Below, piece after piece: positions 27,191 to 36,571 of a stretch of 64,000 bases of DNA. Source of the stretch: JAVBOW01 sp031550125 (lineage in GTDB: Bacteria; Bacteroidota; Bacteroidia; Bacteroidales; Rikenellaceae); contig JAVBOW010000023.1 of the NCBI GenBank assembly GCA_031550125.1, positions 46,629 to 110,628 on the forward strand, given 5' to 3'. Numbering within the stretch: position 1 is the first letter of the stretch; the number at the start of each line of letters is the position of its first letter. Both the position numbers and the translations under genes were made by a program. The notes under the pieces were generated by a model that had not been told where the DNA came from, made no database searches, and saw only the letters and a list, made by a program, of their open reading frames with translations.

Positions 27191-27997
27191 TTATTTAAAC
27201 GGCGAATCAGGCTCCTTGGCCATATGGTTATAGAACATGCGGTCGAGAAATCCTGGAGCGAATTTCTTTATAAACGTCGTAGCCCGGCCATCGAATTCCA
27301 TCAACAGGGTACGGCGGCGGCATTTCACGCCGCGGGCTATGCGGCGGGCCACCTCTTCGGCCGTCATCATGCGCCCCTCGTCGCGGGGCGATTCCCCCTG
27401 GCTGCTGCCGTCGGCCGTCAAAGCGGCGAAACGTACGTTGGAGGCCGTAAAACCCGGACATGCAACCATCACATGGACGCCTTTTTTAAGATTCTCCACG
27501 CGTATGGTCTCAAGGAAACCCGTCATCGCGAATTTAGAAGCGGAATAACCCGTGCGCCCGGGCAGGCCATGGATACCAGCTACGGACGACACTCCCACGA
27601 TCGAGCCGTGCGATGCCTGGATATATGGCAGGGCGTGTTTCACGCAATTCACCGTTCCCCAGAAATTCACATCCATAAGCCTGCGGAGTACGTTCAGGTC
27701 GACCTCGTCGAAAAGCGCCCTCATCGAAATGCCTGCGTTGCATATAAGCGCGTCTATCCCGCCGAAACGCTCCACTGCCATATCGATCAGCCTTTTACAG
27801 TCGGCCTCGACAGTGACGTCAGTGGCGGCGTAAACAGTCCTGTCGCTCCCTATGGCTTCGGCCGCCTCGGCAAGTTTCTCCACTGTGCGGGCACCCATAA
27901 CCACGTTGGCGCCGCACGAGGCGAATTCATACGCCAGAGCCAAGCCTATACCCGACGAAGCCCCTGTTATAACAACCGTTTTATTTCTGAAATCCAT
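27191..27997 (-). CDS. short-chain dehydrogenase/reductase (SDR)
   Basis: A 268-residue classical SDR. The cofactor loop is GASSGIG (12-18), then NAG (87-89), with catalytic S138, Y151 and K155 in GVSSVAG and YSASK. The start is ATG 27997, 4 bases after the stop of the radical SAM gene, so it is the last gene of a three-gene minus-strand operon. It oxidises or reduces an unknown alcohol/ketone with NAD(P)H. The longer open frame to 28090 runs into the neighbour and is rejected. Confidence 0.93.
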   Translation of the reverse strand: MDFRNKTVVITGASSGIGLALAYEFASCGANVVMGARTVEKLAEAAEAIGSDRTVYAATDVTVEADCKRLIDMAVERFGGIDALICNAGISMRALFDEVDLNVLRRLMDVNFWGTVNCVKHALPYIQASHGSIVGVSSVAGIHGLPGRTGYSASKFAMTGFLETIRVENLKKGVHVMVACPGFTASNVRFAALTADGSSQGESPRDEGRMMTAEEVARRIARGVKCRRRTLLMEFDGRATTFIKKFAPGFLDRMFYNHMAKEPDSPFK

Positions 27998-28001
27998 GAT
28001 A

Positions 28002-30113
28002 TTATATTTGCAATAAACCGTATTCGCGCATCTTGTCCCACTTTTTCGAGTGGTAAAGCTCTGCAAATGGTTTTTCGTTACTCTTACCATATATCTCCTT
28101 TACCTCGGCAAAGGTGAGTTTCCTGTCCAAATCAGCGGCCATACGCGTTATATCCTGCATAAATACAGCGTCCGACGGACTGAATTTAAGCTCTTTGCTC
28201 TCAGACGCCGTCTCTATCGAAATGCCTTCGGCGGTGCGGGAGACGGGTGCGCCGAGCCACACCAGCCGCGCGAGGGGATTGAAAAGTCGCGAACCGTCAG
28301 GTTTAATAAGGTGGTCGGTTATCAGGCCCGGATCGACCGTCGTTGCCGGAGCCTTGCAGGCAAACCATTTATGCGCCGGACGCTCCAGGCCGGCCCCCGC
28401 CAGGTAGTTATCCAACGCCTCGCGCAAGCCGTCGCCTACAATATTGATATTGTATCCGCGGTTTTCGGCAAAATACACCTCATTGTTGGCCAGTGCGTTG
28501 AGCGCGTTACTCTTGCGCTTCACGCCCCATTGCGAAGGATCGGCGCCCATAGGGCTGTGCATGGTCATTGCGTAACGATGCCAGTACGCCGAATCTATAA
28601 GTTGCGCACGGAACATCTGTCTAACCGTCTCGAGCGAATCCACGCTCTCCTGCAGTGTTTGCCCCGGCAAACCGTACATAAGGTAAGCATGCGCCATTAT
28701 GCCTGCGTAGAAAAAATTACGCGTGGCCAGGGTGGCCTGTTCCGTGCTTACCCCTTTGTTGACAAGCGCCAAAAGGCGGTCTGACGCAGCCTCAAGTCCG
28801 CCGGAGACGGCGATGCACCCTGCGGTGGCCATAAGTCGGCACAAATCGCCCGTAAAAGCGGATTCGAAACGAATGTTGGTCCACCACGAATAGCGACGGC
28901 CGCGCCGTAAAAGTTCGAGCGAAAGGTCGCGCAGCAGCCTCGGCGGCGCGGCCTCGTCCACGAAATGGAATCCAGTCGAGCCGGTTTGGGCCGCCACAGC
29001 CTCCATATGGTCGGCAATGCGCGCGGCAGGCATAGCCTCGTAACGGCAGATATAATCGAGCGAAGTATCGCAAAAAGAGCATTTGCCCCAGTAACACCCG
29101 TGCGCAAGCATCATTTTATTCCAACGTCCGTCGCTCCAAAGGCGGTGCATGGGATTGGCGCGTCCGAAAAGCGAGAAATATAGTTTGTGCGGCAACGGGC
29201 CGAAATCGGGACACGGGTACTCCGCATGGGAAACATCCTCCCTGCCGCCGCAAAAACCTCCGGCGGAATAAGCGTTTACCGGCTCAAGGCCGGAAAGTAT
29301 CTTTTCAAGGGCGACCTCGCCGCCGTCCAGCACCACATAGTCGAAATATGCGAATATCCGTTTGTCGGACATATCGCGCAACTCGGTGGAAGGATAGCCT
29401 CCGCCCATAACCGTCAGCACGCCGGGATAACGGAGTTTGATGTGTTGCGCACAACGCAGGGCCGAAAGCAGGTTGCCGGGGAAAGGCACGGTAAAGCCTA
29501 CCACGCCGGGCTTCTCCCGCTCCATCCAGGCGTCGAGCAGCGCCGTCATCCGGCATTCGATAATATTCGGCGGCAGGGCCAGTTCATCCTCCAGCGCGCC
29601 GAAATCGGGCAGGGAAAGGGCAATGCTCTCCGCGTATTTGACCATACCGAAATGCGCGGAAACGGTTTCGCGCAGAAAATCACTGATATCCTGAAGGTAA
29701 AGGGTGGAGAGGTAACGGGCGCAATCCTGCACCCCGAGCGCTCCGAAACTCTCCTCGAGTCCGTCCGCAGCGTCGAGCCACGCTGCCTGGGGCAGGAAAT
29801 CGGGACGGCAGATAAGATTGGCAAGCGAAGGGTCTCCGCCCCGCAGGAATGACATAACACTGTCTATGGTCGATATATACATTCCGCGCAAGGCATGCAT
29901 GCGGCGTATATTGTCGCTGCCGCCCCCTTGCCATGCATCGAACGCCTCCCGCAGAAAACCGCCGGAAAACACAACGTCGAGCAATTCGGTCGAAAGGTCG
30001 GCCTGGGCCGCCGTAAATCCCTTGGATGTCAGATACCCGGCCAGGTAAGGGGTGGCAGGGTAGGGTGCATTGGGCTGCAGCAACGGCGGGGTTATGAGCA
30101 GTATCTTTTTCAC
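28002..30113 (-). CDS. B12-binding-domain radical SAM protein
   Basis: A 703-residue protein starting at GTG 30113 (MKKILLITPPLLQPNAPYPATPYLAGYL), the usual start of cobalamin-type N-terminal domains. The Fe-S motif is C340-x4-C345-x2-C348 in HGCYWGKCSFCDTS, one residue longer in the first gap than the common Cx3Cx2C. GGLEAASDRLL and HAYLMYGLPGQTLQES are radical SAM barrel motifs. Members make methylations or rearrangements in secondary or lipid metabolism, but the substrate here is unknown. It overlaps the MBL gene by 4 bases (GTGA) and is followed closely by an SDR. Confidence 0.88.
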   Translation of the reverse strand: MKKILLITPPLLQPNAPYPATPYLAGYLTSKGFTAAQADLSTELLDVVFSGGFLREAFDAWQGGGSDNIRRMHALRGMYISTIDSVMSFLRGGDPSLANLICRPDFLPQAAWLDAADGLEESFGALGVQDCARYLSTLYLQDISDFLRETVSAHFGMVKYAESIALSLPDFGALEDELALPPNIIECRMTALLDAWMEREKPGVVGFTVPFPGNLLSALRCAQHIKLRYPGVLTVMGGGYPSTELRDMSDKRIFAYFDYVVLDGGEVALEKILSGLEPVNAYSAGGFCGGREDVSHAEYPCPDFGPLPHKLYFSLFGRANPMHRLWSDGRWNKMMLAHGCYWGKCSFCDTSLDYICRYEAMPAARIADHMEAVAAQTGSTGFHFVDEAAPPRLLRDLSLELLRRGRRYSWWTNIRFESAFTGDLCRLMATAGCIAVSGGLEAASDRLLALVNKGVSTEQATLATRNFFYAGIMAHAYLMYGLPGQTLQESVDSLETVRQMFRAQLIDSAYWHRYAMTMHSPMGADPSQWGVKRKSNALNALANNEVYFAENRGYNINIVGDGLREALDNYLAGAGLERPAHKWFACKAPATTVDPGLITDHLIKPDGSRLFNPLARLVWLGAPVSRTAEGISIETASESKELKFSPSDAVFMQDITRMAADLDRKLTFAEVKEIYGKSNEKPFAELYHSKKWDKMREYGLLQI

Positions 30114-30883
30114 TCTTGGCTTGTTACGATCAATCCATCGTAGGCGGGGAAGACGTCGCAGGGCAATTCGGCCGCCACTTCGGCATGCAGGCCCATCTGG
30201 TGCGACAGGTGTGTCAAGTAAGTACGCTTAACGCCCGCGCGACCATGCAGGCCGAGCGCCTCGCCCAGCGTGAAGTGCGACATATGCGGTTCGCGCCTCA
30301 AAGCGTTTACCACCAACACCTCCGCGCCTTTTATCTTTTCAATTTCGCTGTCGTCTATGGCATTGAAATCCGTCAGGTAAGCTATGCCGCCGATGCGGAA
30401 ACCCAGAACCGGGAGGCGGAAATGACGTCCGCGGATCGGTACGATCTCCATCCGGCCTATGCGGAAAGGCTCGTCTCCTATGGTCACAAGGTTTATCTCG
30501 GGTACCCCAGGATAGGGGTTTTCGGCAAAAGCGTAGTCGAAATCCTTGCGTACTACATCCTGTACGCGCTTTTCGGCATAAATATCCACCGGACTATTCA
30601 TGGTGTAGTTGAAAGCCCTAACGTCATCTATCCCGGCTATATGGTCTTTGTGTTCGTGGGTGAGTATTATGCCGTCTATGCATTTCACCCCTTCGCGGAG
30701 CATTTGCTGGCGGAAGTCGGGGCCGGCGTCTATCACAACCGTAACCCCGTTATGTTCTACCAGGACGGACGAGCGCAACCTCTTGTCATGTATGTCGGAA
30801 GAGGAGCATACGCGGCAGCTGCACGAAATTACCGGTACTCCCTGCGAGGTACCTGTCCCTAAAAATGTGAGTTTTGTGGCCAT
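30110..30883 (-). CDS. MBL-fold metallohydrolase, PhnP-like
   Basis: A 257-residue protein with start ATG 30883 (MATKLTFLGTGTSQGVPV). It has C21, C23 and C26 (CSCRVC), which in PhnP-type enzymes bind a structural zinc, and the catalytic HxHxDH motif H76-E-H78-K-D80-H81. Later ligands are in LTDFNAID and THLSHQ. These enzymes cleave cyclic or linear phosphodiesters. It is the first gene of an operon with the B12-radical SAM and SDR genes. Confidence 0.92.
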   Translation of the reverse strand: MATKLTFLGTGTSQGVPVISCSCRVCSSSDIHDKRLRSSVLVEHNGVTVVIDAGPDFRQQMLREGVKCIDGIILTHEHKDHIAGIDDVRAFNYTMNSPVDIYAEKRVQDVVRKDFDYAFAENPYPGVPEINLVTIGDEPFRIGRMEIVPIRGRHFRLPVLGFRIGGIAYLTDFNAIDDSEIEKIKGAEVLVVNALRREPHMSHFTLGEALGLHGRAGVKRTYLTHLSHQMGLHAEVAAELPCDVFPAYDGLIVTSQE

Positions 30884-30890
30884 ACGCCGC

Positions 30891-30898
30891 CAAAGGTA
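30891..30898 (-). promoter_or_regulatory. promoter -7 element (TACCTTTG) for the MBL/radical SAM/SDR operon
   Basis: A perfect TAnnTTTG match ending only 7 bases before the MBL ATG. If used, the mRNA would be leaderless or nearly so. Confidence 0.55.
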
Positions 30899-30911
30899 AC
30901 AAATTATCCGC

Positions 30912-30941
30912 AAAAAAGCCGCCGGGATGATTCCCGGCGGC
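30912..30941 (-). terminator. terminator after the POT transporter gene
   Basis: On the minus strand a 10-bp stem (30932-30941 with 30918-30927) is followed by a T6 run. It sits just upstream of the promoter of the MBL operon. Confidence 0.85.
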
Positions 30942-30963
30942 CATGTAAATTTCAAAACGGAGT

Positions 30964-32790
30964 TTAGCTCGTAGCTTTTTCCAGCTTTTTCATTATAGAG
31001 AAGATAAAGACGGCCGACAGCAGGCAGCAAACCACGAATATAGCCCAAAGGATATAAAGGTCTACGCGGCCCCACATCATAGAACCTATGAACAGGAACT
31101 TGTTACCTACCGCGGTGGCCAGCAGCCATCCGCCCTGCATCAGGCCCTGGAAGCGAGCCGGGGCCACTTTGGAGACGAAAGAAAGACCCATGGGGCTGAG
31201 GAATAATTCGGCGACGGTAAGCACCAGGTAGCTCGACATGAGCCAGTACGGCGTAACGCGCGAGGCTTCCGGGACAGCCGCTCCGGCCAGTTCGTGGGGA
31301 GATATGAGGTTGAGCGAAGCCACCAGGACGATAACGAATCCAAGGGCAGCCACTATCATACCGAAACCTATCTTCTTGGGAGTGGAAGGTTCTTTACCCT
31401 TGCCGGCAAGCGACGCGAAGAATCCCATAACCAACGGTGTGAGAGCCACAATAAAGAGCGGGTTGAAAGATTGGAACACTTCGGGACCGATTGGATTCGA
31501 CTCAGGCCAGTGGCGGATGAACAGCCAGCACGCCACGCCACCCAACACGGTCAGCGCCGCACCCAAAAAGCGGAGAGGCGCCTTGTTGTTGCGCGTAAAG
31601 GCGATCACCGCGCCGGCTATGGTGGTTATCACGCAAAGGATCGACCAGAGGTTGAAGAACAGGTTGGTGAACGGATCTACCTGCTTGGCTATATAGTCGC
31701 GGGCGAAGAACGTGAGCGTAAGCCCGTTCTGATGGAAAGACATCCAGAAGAATATCACCACACAGAAAACAATGCTCAACGAACCGATCTTGGGGCGCTC
31801 CTCCTTGGTGGATATCTGGAACATATAGGTCACGAAGGCCACGAACAGGCCTACGGCCATACCGAGGGCGAAAGTGAGCTGGGGTACGGCAAGCCACAGT
31901 CCGGCGAAATGGAACAGCACGGCCACAACGGCCATAAGTCCGAGCGATATCGCCAGCGGCAACATATGGCCGGCAAAACCCACTTTGGCCGCGTCTGACG
32001 CTTTGGCCGCAGGGGCTTTCTTTTCGTTTTTAGGAAGGGCTTTGTTGAATATCACGTAAACGGCCAGCGAAACCAGCATGGCGCCGGCGGCGATGGCGAA
32101 AGCCCAGTTGTATCCGCGCGCGAAGACGTCTATATAACGCTGTGCGAACGCAGTAAGGTCGGACACGGACTCGCCGCTCAGGACAGCCTTATCGGCCAGG
32201 GCCTGCAATTGCGCGGTGTCGGCAAGGACGCCGTTTATCATCTGGTGGCACAGCGCGGGCAGGCTGGCGTCGTGGAGCAGGCCGTTGGAAGCCAGCCACC
32301 AATCCCTTACGCCCATGGCGGCGTGCGGTGCGAAGAACGCGCCTACGTTGATACCCATATAGAACACCATGAAAGCCGAATCGCGCTTCGAGGCATATTT
32401 GGGATCGTCATAAAGCTGGCCCACCACGGCCTGCAGGTTGCCCTTGAAAAGGCCGTTGCCCAGGGCGATGATCAGAAGGCTCGCAAGGGAAGCGCCAAGC
32501 GAAATGCCGGGGATGGCTATAAGCGCATATCCGGCGAACATGATCACCTGCCCGGCGAAGATAACCGTTTTGTACTGTTTAGTCCAGTCGGCAAGCATAC
32601 CGCCGATAAGGGCGAGGGCGTAAATGGCGAAATAGAACCAGCTGTAATATTCGCCGGCCACATCCTCCGTAAGCCCGTAGCGCGCCTGGAGGAACAGCAC
32701 CAGGATCGCCATCATGGTATAGAAGCCGAAACGCTCTCCCATGTTGGTGAAAAAAGCGACTATAAGTCCTTTGGGATGTCCTTTAAACAT
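30964..32790 (-). CDS. POT/PTR2 family proton-coupled peptide transporter
   Basis: A 608-residue membrane protein with about 14 hydrophobic segments. The N-terminus has MGERFGFYTMMAILVLFL and GGMLADWTKQYKTV, matching the ExxER-like and loop signatures of the POT family. LIALGNGLFKGNLQAVVGQLYDD is the second family motif. A 60-residue extramembrane insert (about residues 170-230) is usual for Bacteroidetes members. It imports di- and tripeptides with protons through the inner membrane. It is a single gene with its own promoter and terminator. Confidence 0.93.
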   Translation of the reverse strand: MFKGHPKGLIVAFFTNMGERFGFYTMMAILVLFLQARYGLTEDVAGEYYSWFYFAIYALALIGGMLADWTKQYKTVIFAGQVIMFAGYALIAIPGISLGASLASLLIIALGNGLFKGNLQAVVGQLYDDPKYASKRDSAFMVFYMGINVGAFFAPHAAMGVRDWWLASNGLLHDASLPALCHQMINGVLADTAQLQALADKAVLSGESVSDLTAFAQRYIDVFARGYNWAFAIAAGAMLVSLAVYVIFNKALPKNEKKAPAAKASDAAKVGFAGHMLPLAISLGLMAVVAVLFHFAGLWLAVPQLTFALGMAVGLFVAFVTYMFQISTKEERPKIGSLSIVFCVVIFFWMSFHQNGLTLTFFARDYIAKQVDPFTNLFFNLWSILCVITTIAGAVIAFTRNNKAPLRFLGAALTVLGGVACWLFIRHWPESNPIGPEVFQSFNPLFIVALTPLVMGFFASLAGKGKEPSTPKKIGFGMIVAALGFVIVLVASLNLISPHELAGAAVPEASRVTPYWLMSSYLVLTVAELFLSPMGLSFVSKVAPARFQGLMQGGWLLATAVGNKFLFIGSMMWGRVDLYILWAIFVVCCLLSAVFIFSIMKKLEKATS

Positions 32791-32813
32791 ATTAATTGGG
32801 ATTTAAGTTCAGA

Positions 32814-32821
32814 CAAATGTA
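32814..32821 (-). promoter_or_regulatory. promoter -7 element (TACATTTG) for the POT transporter
   Basis: A perfect TAnnTTTG match 23 bases upstream of the transporter start, divergent from glgB. On the plus strand a near-match TAACTTTA (32852-32859) precedes glgB. Confidence 0.58.
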
Positions 32822-32879
32822 AGATAATTTGCCGGTTTATCAAATAATTCCTAACTTTAGGAGTCAAAATCCAACGACC

Positions 32880-34904
32880 ATGACCAAATTAGCGATGGTG
32901 GAAAAAGATCCCTGGCTCGCTCCGAGCGAGGGCGAACTGATCTACCGCCATAACCTTTACCTCGACGCCCTGGCAAAGATAGAGGCCTCGTCGGGATCGA
33001 TAACCGATTACGCCAACGGCTACCTCCATTACGGATTCCAGCGCGACGAAGAGGCCCGCGGATGGTGGTTCCGCGAGTGGTTGCCCGGAGCGAAGGACGT
33101 CTACCTTTTCGGCGATTTCAATAACTGGCAACGCACCGAATTGCGCCTGCGCCGCGACCAGGATGGGGTATGGTCGATATTTTTCGCCGACGAGGAGTAC
33201 GGCGGCCGCCTTACGCACGGCTCGCTGCTGAAGATGCTCGTCCATGGCGACAACGGATGGCTCGAGCGCATACCATCGCACATAAGACGCGTTGTGCAGG
33301 ACGAGGATACGAAGGATTTCACGGCCCAGTTCTGGGACCCCGAGCCTTTCGACTGGGGTGGCGACGCCCCGGTGTTCCCGACCGAAGGAGAGCTGCTAAT
33401 ATACGAGTGCCATGTGGGTATGGCGCAGGAAAAGAAGGGGGTGGGGACATACCTCGAATTTATCGAAAACATACTGCCGCGCATAAAAAAGGCAGGCTAC
33501 ACCGCCCTGCAGCTGATGGCCGTGGCCGAACATCCTTATTACGGCAGTTTCGGCTACCATGTTTCGAACTTCTTTGCCGCCTCGTCCCGGTTCGGCACGC
33601 CCGAAGAACTTAAACTGCTAATAAAGACGGCGCACGAGATGGGACTATGTGTCATAATGGACCTCGTCCACTCGCATTACGTAAAGAACATAAACGAGGG
33701 ACTCAACGGCCTCGACGGTACCGACGGCCTCTACTCGCCTCCCGGCGAGGCCGGCAACCATCCGCACTGGGATTCGAAGCTTTTCGATTACGGCCGGCCC
33801 GAAGTGCAGCATTTTCTGCTGTCCAACGTGAAATTCTGGCTCGACGAATTCCATTTCGACGGCTTCCGTTTCGACGGCGTAACCTCTATGGCCTATTACA
33901 ACCACGGCTATATGGACTTCGATTGCCGCGAACGCTATTTCGACGACGGCGTCAATCGCAACGCACTAACATACATGACGCTGGCCAACCGTCTGACGCA
34001 CGAGTTCCGTCCAGGGGCGATAACCATAGCCGAAGACGTGAGCGGCATGCCCGGAATGTGTTTCAAAACCGAAGACGGCGGAGTAGGGTTCGATTACCGG
34101 CTGGGGATGGCCATTCCGGATTTCTGGATAAAGATACTCGAAGACCAGACGGACGAGCAATGGAACATATGGGAAATGTGGGAGATAATGACCAACCGCC
34201 TGCCCGAAGTAAAGACGATAGCCTATGCCGAATCGCACGACCAGGCCATGGTCGGCGACAAAACCATAGCTTTCCGCCTGATGGATCGCGAGATGTACTC
34301 CGCCATGGACATACACTCGCAAAGCGTGACCGTCGACCGGGGAATAGCGTTGCACAAAATGATAAGGCTGTTCACAATAGCGCTCGGCGGACAGGGCTAC
34401 CTTAATTTCATGGGGAACGAATTCGGCCACCCCGAATGGATAGATTTCCCGCGCGAGGGCAACGGATGGAGTTACGACCACGCCCGCCGTCAATGGAGCC
34501 TGGCCGAAAACAAGGAATTACGCTACCGTTTCCTGCAAATGTTCGACAGCGAAATGATAGCCTTCGCGAAAAAATACAATCTCCTGGGCCGCGGTTACGC
34601 ATGGCGGCAAAGGATGGACCAGGGGGCTGCAACGGCGGTTTTTTCGCACGGTACATTGCTTTTCGTCTTCAACTGGCACCCCACGCGCAGTATTCCCGAC
34701 TATGTTATACCGGTCCCCGCGCCCGGCAAATATAAAGTGGTGATGACCACCGACAGCGAACGTTTCGGCGGAGCCGGACGCGAAGACGAACTGATGGAAC
34801 ATTTCAGCTATCCGGTACGCATGGCCGACGGTACATTTGCCCATTTTATGAAAATTTACAATATTTGTCGCGCCGCAACAATCTATGAAATATGCGATCA
34901 ATAA
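32880..34904 (+). CDS. glgB: 1,4-alpha-glucan branching enzyme
   Basis: A 674-residue GH13 protein; start ATG 32880 follows a TAGGAG ribosome-binding site. The N-terminal CBM48 (FREWLPGAKDVYLFGDFNNW) precedes the barrel. Catalytic residues are nucleophile D332 (FRFDGVTSM), acid/base E385 (TIAEDVSG) and D454 (ESHDQAMVGDKT). GNEFGHPEWIDFPREGNGWSYD is a family segment that resembles eukaryote-type (GH13_8) branching enzymes, known in Bacteroidetes. It forms alpha-1,6 branches in glycogen. No other glg gene is nearby. Confidence 0.96.
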   Translation: MTKLAMVEKDPWLAPSEGELIYRHNLYLDALAKIEASSGSITDYANGYLHYGFQRDEEARGWWFREWLPGAKDVYLFGDFNNWQRTELRLRRDQDGVWSIFFADEEYGGRLTHGSLLKMLVHGDNGWLERIPSHIRRVVQDEDTKDFTAQFWDPEPFDWGGDAPVFPTEGELLIYECHVGMAQEKKGVGTYLEFIENILPRIKKAGYTALQLMAVAEHPYYGSFGYHVSNFFAASSRFGTPEELKLLIKTAHEMGLCVIMDLVHSHYVKNINEGLNGLDGTDGLYSPPGEAGNHPHWDSKLFDYGRPEVQHFLLSNVKFWLDEFHFDGFRFDGVTSMAYYNHGYMDFDCRERYFDDGVNRNALTYMTLANRLTHEFRPGAITIAEDVSGMPGMCFKTEDGGVGFDYRLGMAIPDFWIKILEDQTDEQWNIWEMWEIMTNRLPEVKTIAYAESHDQAMVGDKTIAFRLMDREMYSAMDIHSQSVTVDRGIALHKMIRLFTIALGGQGYLNFMGNEFGHPEWIDFPREGNGWSYDHARRQWSLAENKELRYRFLQMFDSEMIAFAKKYNLLGRGYAWRQRMDQGAATAVFSHGTLLFVFNWHPTRSIPDYVIPVPAPGKYKVVMTTDSERFGGAGREDELMEHFSYPVRMADGTFAHFMKIYNICRAATIYEICDQ

Positions 34905-34923
34905 TATTTTATATATCACTATC

Positions 34924-35358
34924 ATGTTTAATTTACTATCAACCAACGAATTATCTTATGCACTAACGCAGGCTGTCGACCAAATAAACTGGATCTGGTT
35001 CGCATTTTCGGTGATGGCGGTTTTTATGGTAGGCGCTTTATGGTACTCGCTGTTGTTCTTTAACACCTGGGTAAAGATATTTTTACTCGACAAAAACAAA
35101 ATCATGCAGGGCGGAGATATGATCCGCTCGTTCATCATCCAATTCGCCACCGGGACTCTCTACGGATTCGTCGTATTTACCATGTGCGGATTCGCCCAAT
35201 GGTTCGGCGTTGCAGGCGTCCTTGCCATAGCCGGCTGGCAGATGTGTGCATTGACGTTCAAATACCATGGATGGAAACCCTTCCTGACGGCCCTGATGAT
35301 TGAGTCGGGCTACACCGTCGTAGGAGGAGCGATATATGTCGTCTTCGCGCAGTTCTGA
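34924..35358 (+). CDS. DUF1761-like small membrane protein
   Basis: About 144 residues with four hydrophobic segments (WIWFAFSVMAVFMVGALWYSL onward). The WYSLLFFNTWVKIF segment resembles the DUF1761 opening. Start ATG 34924 is preferred because the earlier in-frame ATG 34885 overlaps the end of glgB. Function unknown; it sits in the inner membrane by prediction. Confidence 0.65.
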   Translation: MFNLLSTNELSYALTQAVDQINWIWFAFSVMAVFMVGALWYSLLFFNTWVKIFLLDKNKIMQGGDMIRSFIIQFATGTLYGFVVFTMCGFAQWFGVAGVLAIAGWQMCALTFKYHGWKPFLTALMIESGYTVVGGAIYVVFAQF

Positions 35359-35379
35359 CGAAGCGACAAGGCGCGTTAT

Positions 35380-35420
35380 ACGAAACATAACCGGCGGGGA
35401 TTTCGCCGGTTATGTTTCGT
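35380..35420 (+). terminator. long hairpin after the DUF1761-like gene
   Basis: A perfect 17-bp stem (35380-35396 with 35404-35420, loop GGGATTT). No T tract follows, so it may be a processed or bidirectional stop signal, or a structural element, rather than a classical terminator. Confidence 0.55.
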
Positions 35421-35544
35421 GTATTCAATTATGATAGATATGGCTTGAGTATCTTGGATCAGGCTGAAAAATAGTTAGTAGTTCAGATGTGCGACGCAAA
35501 AAAGCGCGGCACTTCACTATAACAACGCGGAGCATAGCGTGATC

Positions 35545-36540
35545 TTACGCCGGATTTACGGCCTTCCAAAGCATGTCTTTAAGCTCCGTAATGTTGTATC
35601 CGGTTACCGAGGATATGAATATGAAAGGTATTCCGGATGGCAGCTCGGGACACATCTGTTCCATCATCTCCTTGTCGAGCATATCGCTCTTTGTGATGGC
35701 CAGGATGCGCGTTTTATCGAGCAATTCGGGGTTGTACTGCTCCAATTCATTGATCAGCACCTCGTAATCGGCCTTTATGTCGAGGCTGTCCGCCGATATC
35801 ATGAACAACAATATGGAATTGCGCTCGATATGCCTCAGAAAGCGCGTGCCTATGCCGCGTCCCTCGTGCGCTCCCTCTATGATGCCGGGAATGTCGGCCA
35901 TCACGAACGAGCGGTAATCGCGGTACTGCACTATGCCCAAATTGGGTTCGAGGGTGGTGAAAGGGTAGTCTGCGATCTCAGGCTTGGCCGCCGACACCAC
36001 GGAGAGCAGGGTGGATTTGCCCGCATTAGGAAAACCCACAAGGCCAACGTCGGCCAGTATCTTCAACTCCAGGACGAACGTGCCTTCAATAGCGCCTTCG
36101 CCAGGTTGCGCATAGCGCGGAGCCTGGTTGGTGGCGGTCCTGAAATGCCAGTTGCCTAAGCCGCCGCGACCGCCTTTCAGCAACACGGCGCGCTCGCCGT
36201 CGGCCGTCACCTCGCAAACCGTATCGCCCGTTTCGGCGTCTTTGGCCACCGTACCCAGAGGAACCTGTATGACAATGTCAGCGCCGTCCTTGCCGTGGCA
36301 TCTGGCACCGGATCCCGATTCGCCGTTCTCGGCGAAGATATGACGCTGGTATTTAAGGTGCAGCAAAGTCCAGTACTGGGCATTACCCTGCAGGATTATA
36401 TCGCCTCCGCGACCGCCGTCGCCTCCGTCCGGCCCGCCGTAGGCCACAAATTTCTCGCGGCGAAAATGCGCCGAACCCGCGCCGCCCGCACCCGACCGGC
36501 AAAATATCTTTACGTAATCGACAAAATTCGATCCTGCCAT
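35545..36540 (-). CDS. obgE: GTPase ObgE/CgtA
   Basis: A 331-residue protein. The Gly-rich Obg domain (residues 1-158: CRSGAGGAGSAHFRREKF, GGPDGGDGGRGGD) is followed by the GTPase domain with G1 GFPNAGKST, the switch segment YPFTTLEPNLG and G3 DIPGIIEGA. G4 is TKSD. It binds the 50S ribosome during assembly and is usually essential. No C-terminal extension is present. A TACCTTTG element (36558-36565) precedes it. Confidence 0.97.
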   Translation of the reverse strand: MAGSNFVDYVKIFCRSGAGGAGSAHFRREKFVAYGGPDGGDGGRGGDIILQGNAQYWTLLHLKYQRHIFAENGESGSGARCHGKDGADIVIQVPLGTVAKDAETGDTVCEVTADGERAVLLKGGRGGLGNWHFRTATNQAPRYAQPGEGAIEGTFVLELKILADVGLVGFPNAGKSTLLSVVSAAKPEIADYPFTTLEPNLGIVQYRDYRSFVMADIPGIIEGAHEGRGIGTRFLRHIERNSILLFMISADSLDIKADYEVLINELEQYNPELLDKTRILAITKSDMLDKEMMEQMCPELPSGIPFIFISSVTGYNITELKDMLWKAVNPA

Positions 36541-36557
36541 TTTTTATTTATTTGCCG

Positions 36558-36565
36558 CAAAGGTA
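36558..36565 (-). promoter_or_regulatory. promoter -7 element (TACCTTTG) for obgE
   Basis: A perfect TAnnTTTG match 17 bases before the obgE start. It lies just beyond the stop of the upstream radical SAM gene on the same strand. Confidence 0.6.
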
Positions 36566-36571
36566 GCAAAA

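Noticed and set aside
27224..28117. A 297-codon plus-strand frame over the SDR and radical SAM genes
   Set aside because: It crosses two minus-strand genes, has no motif, and composition fits a shadow.
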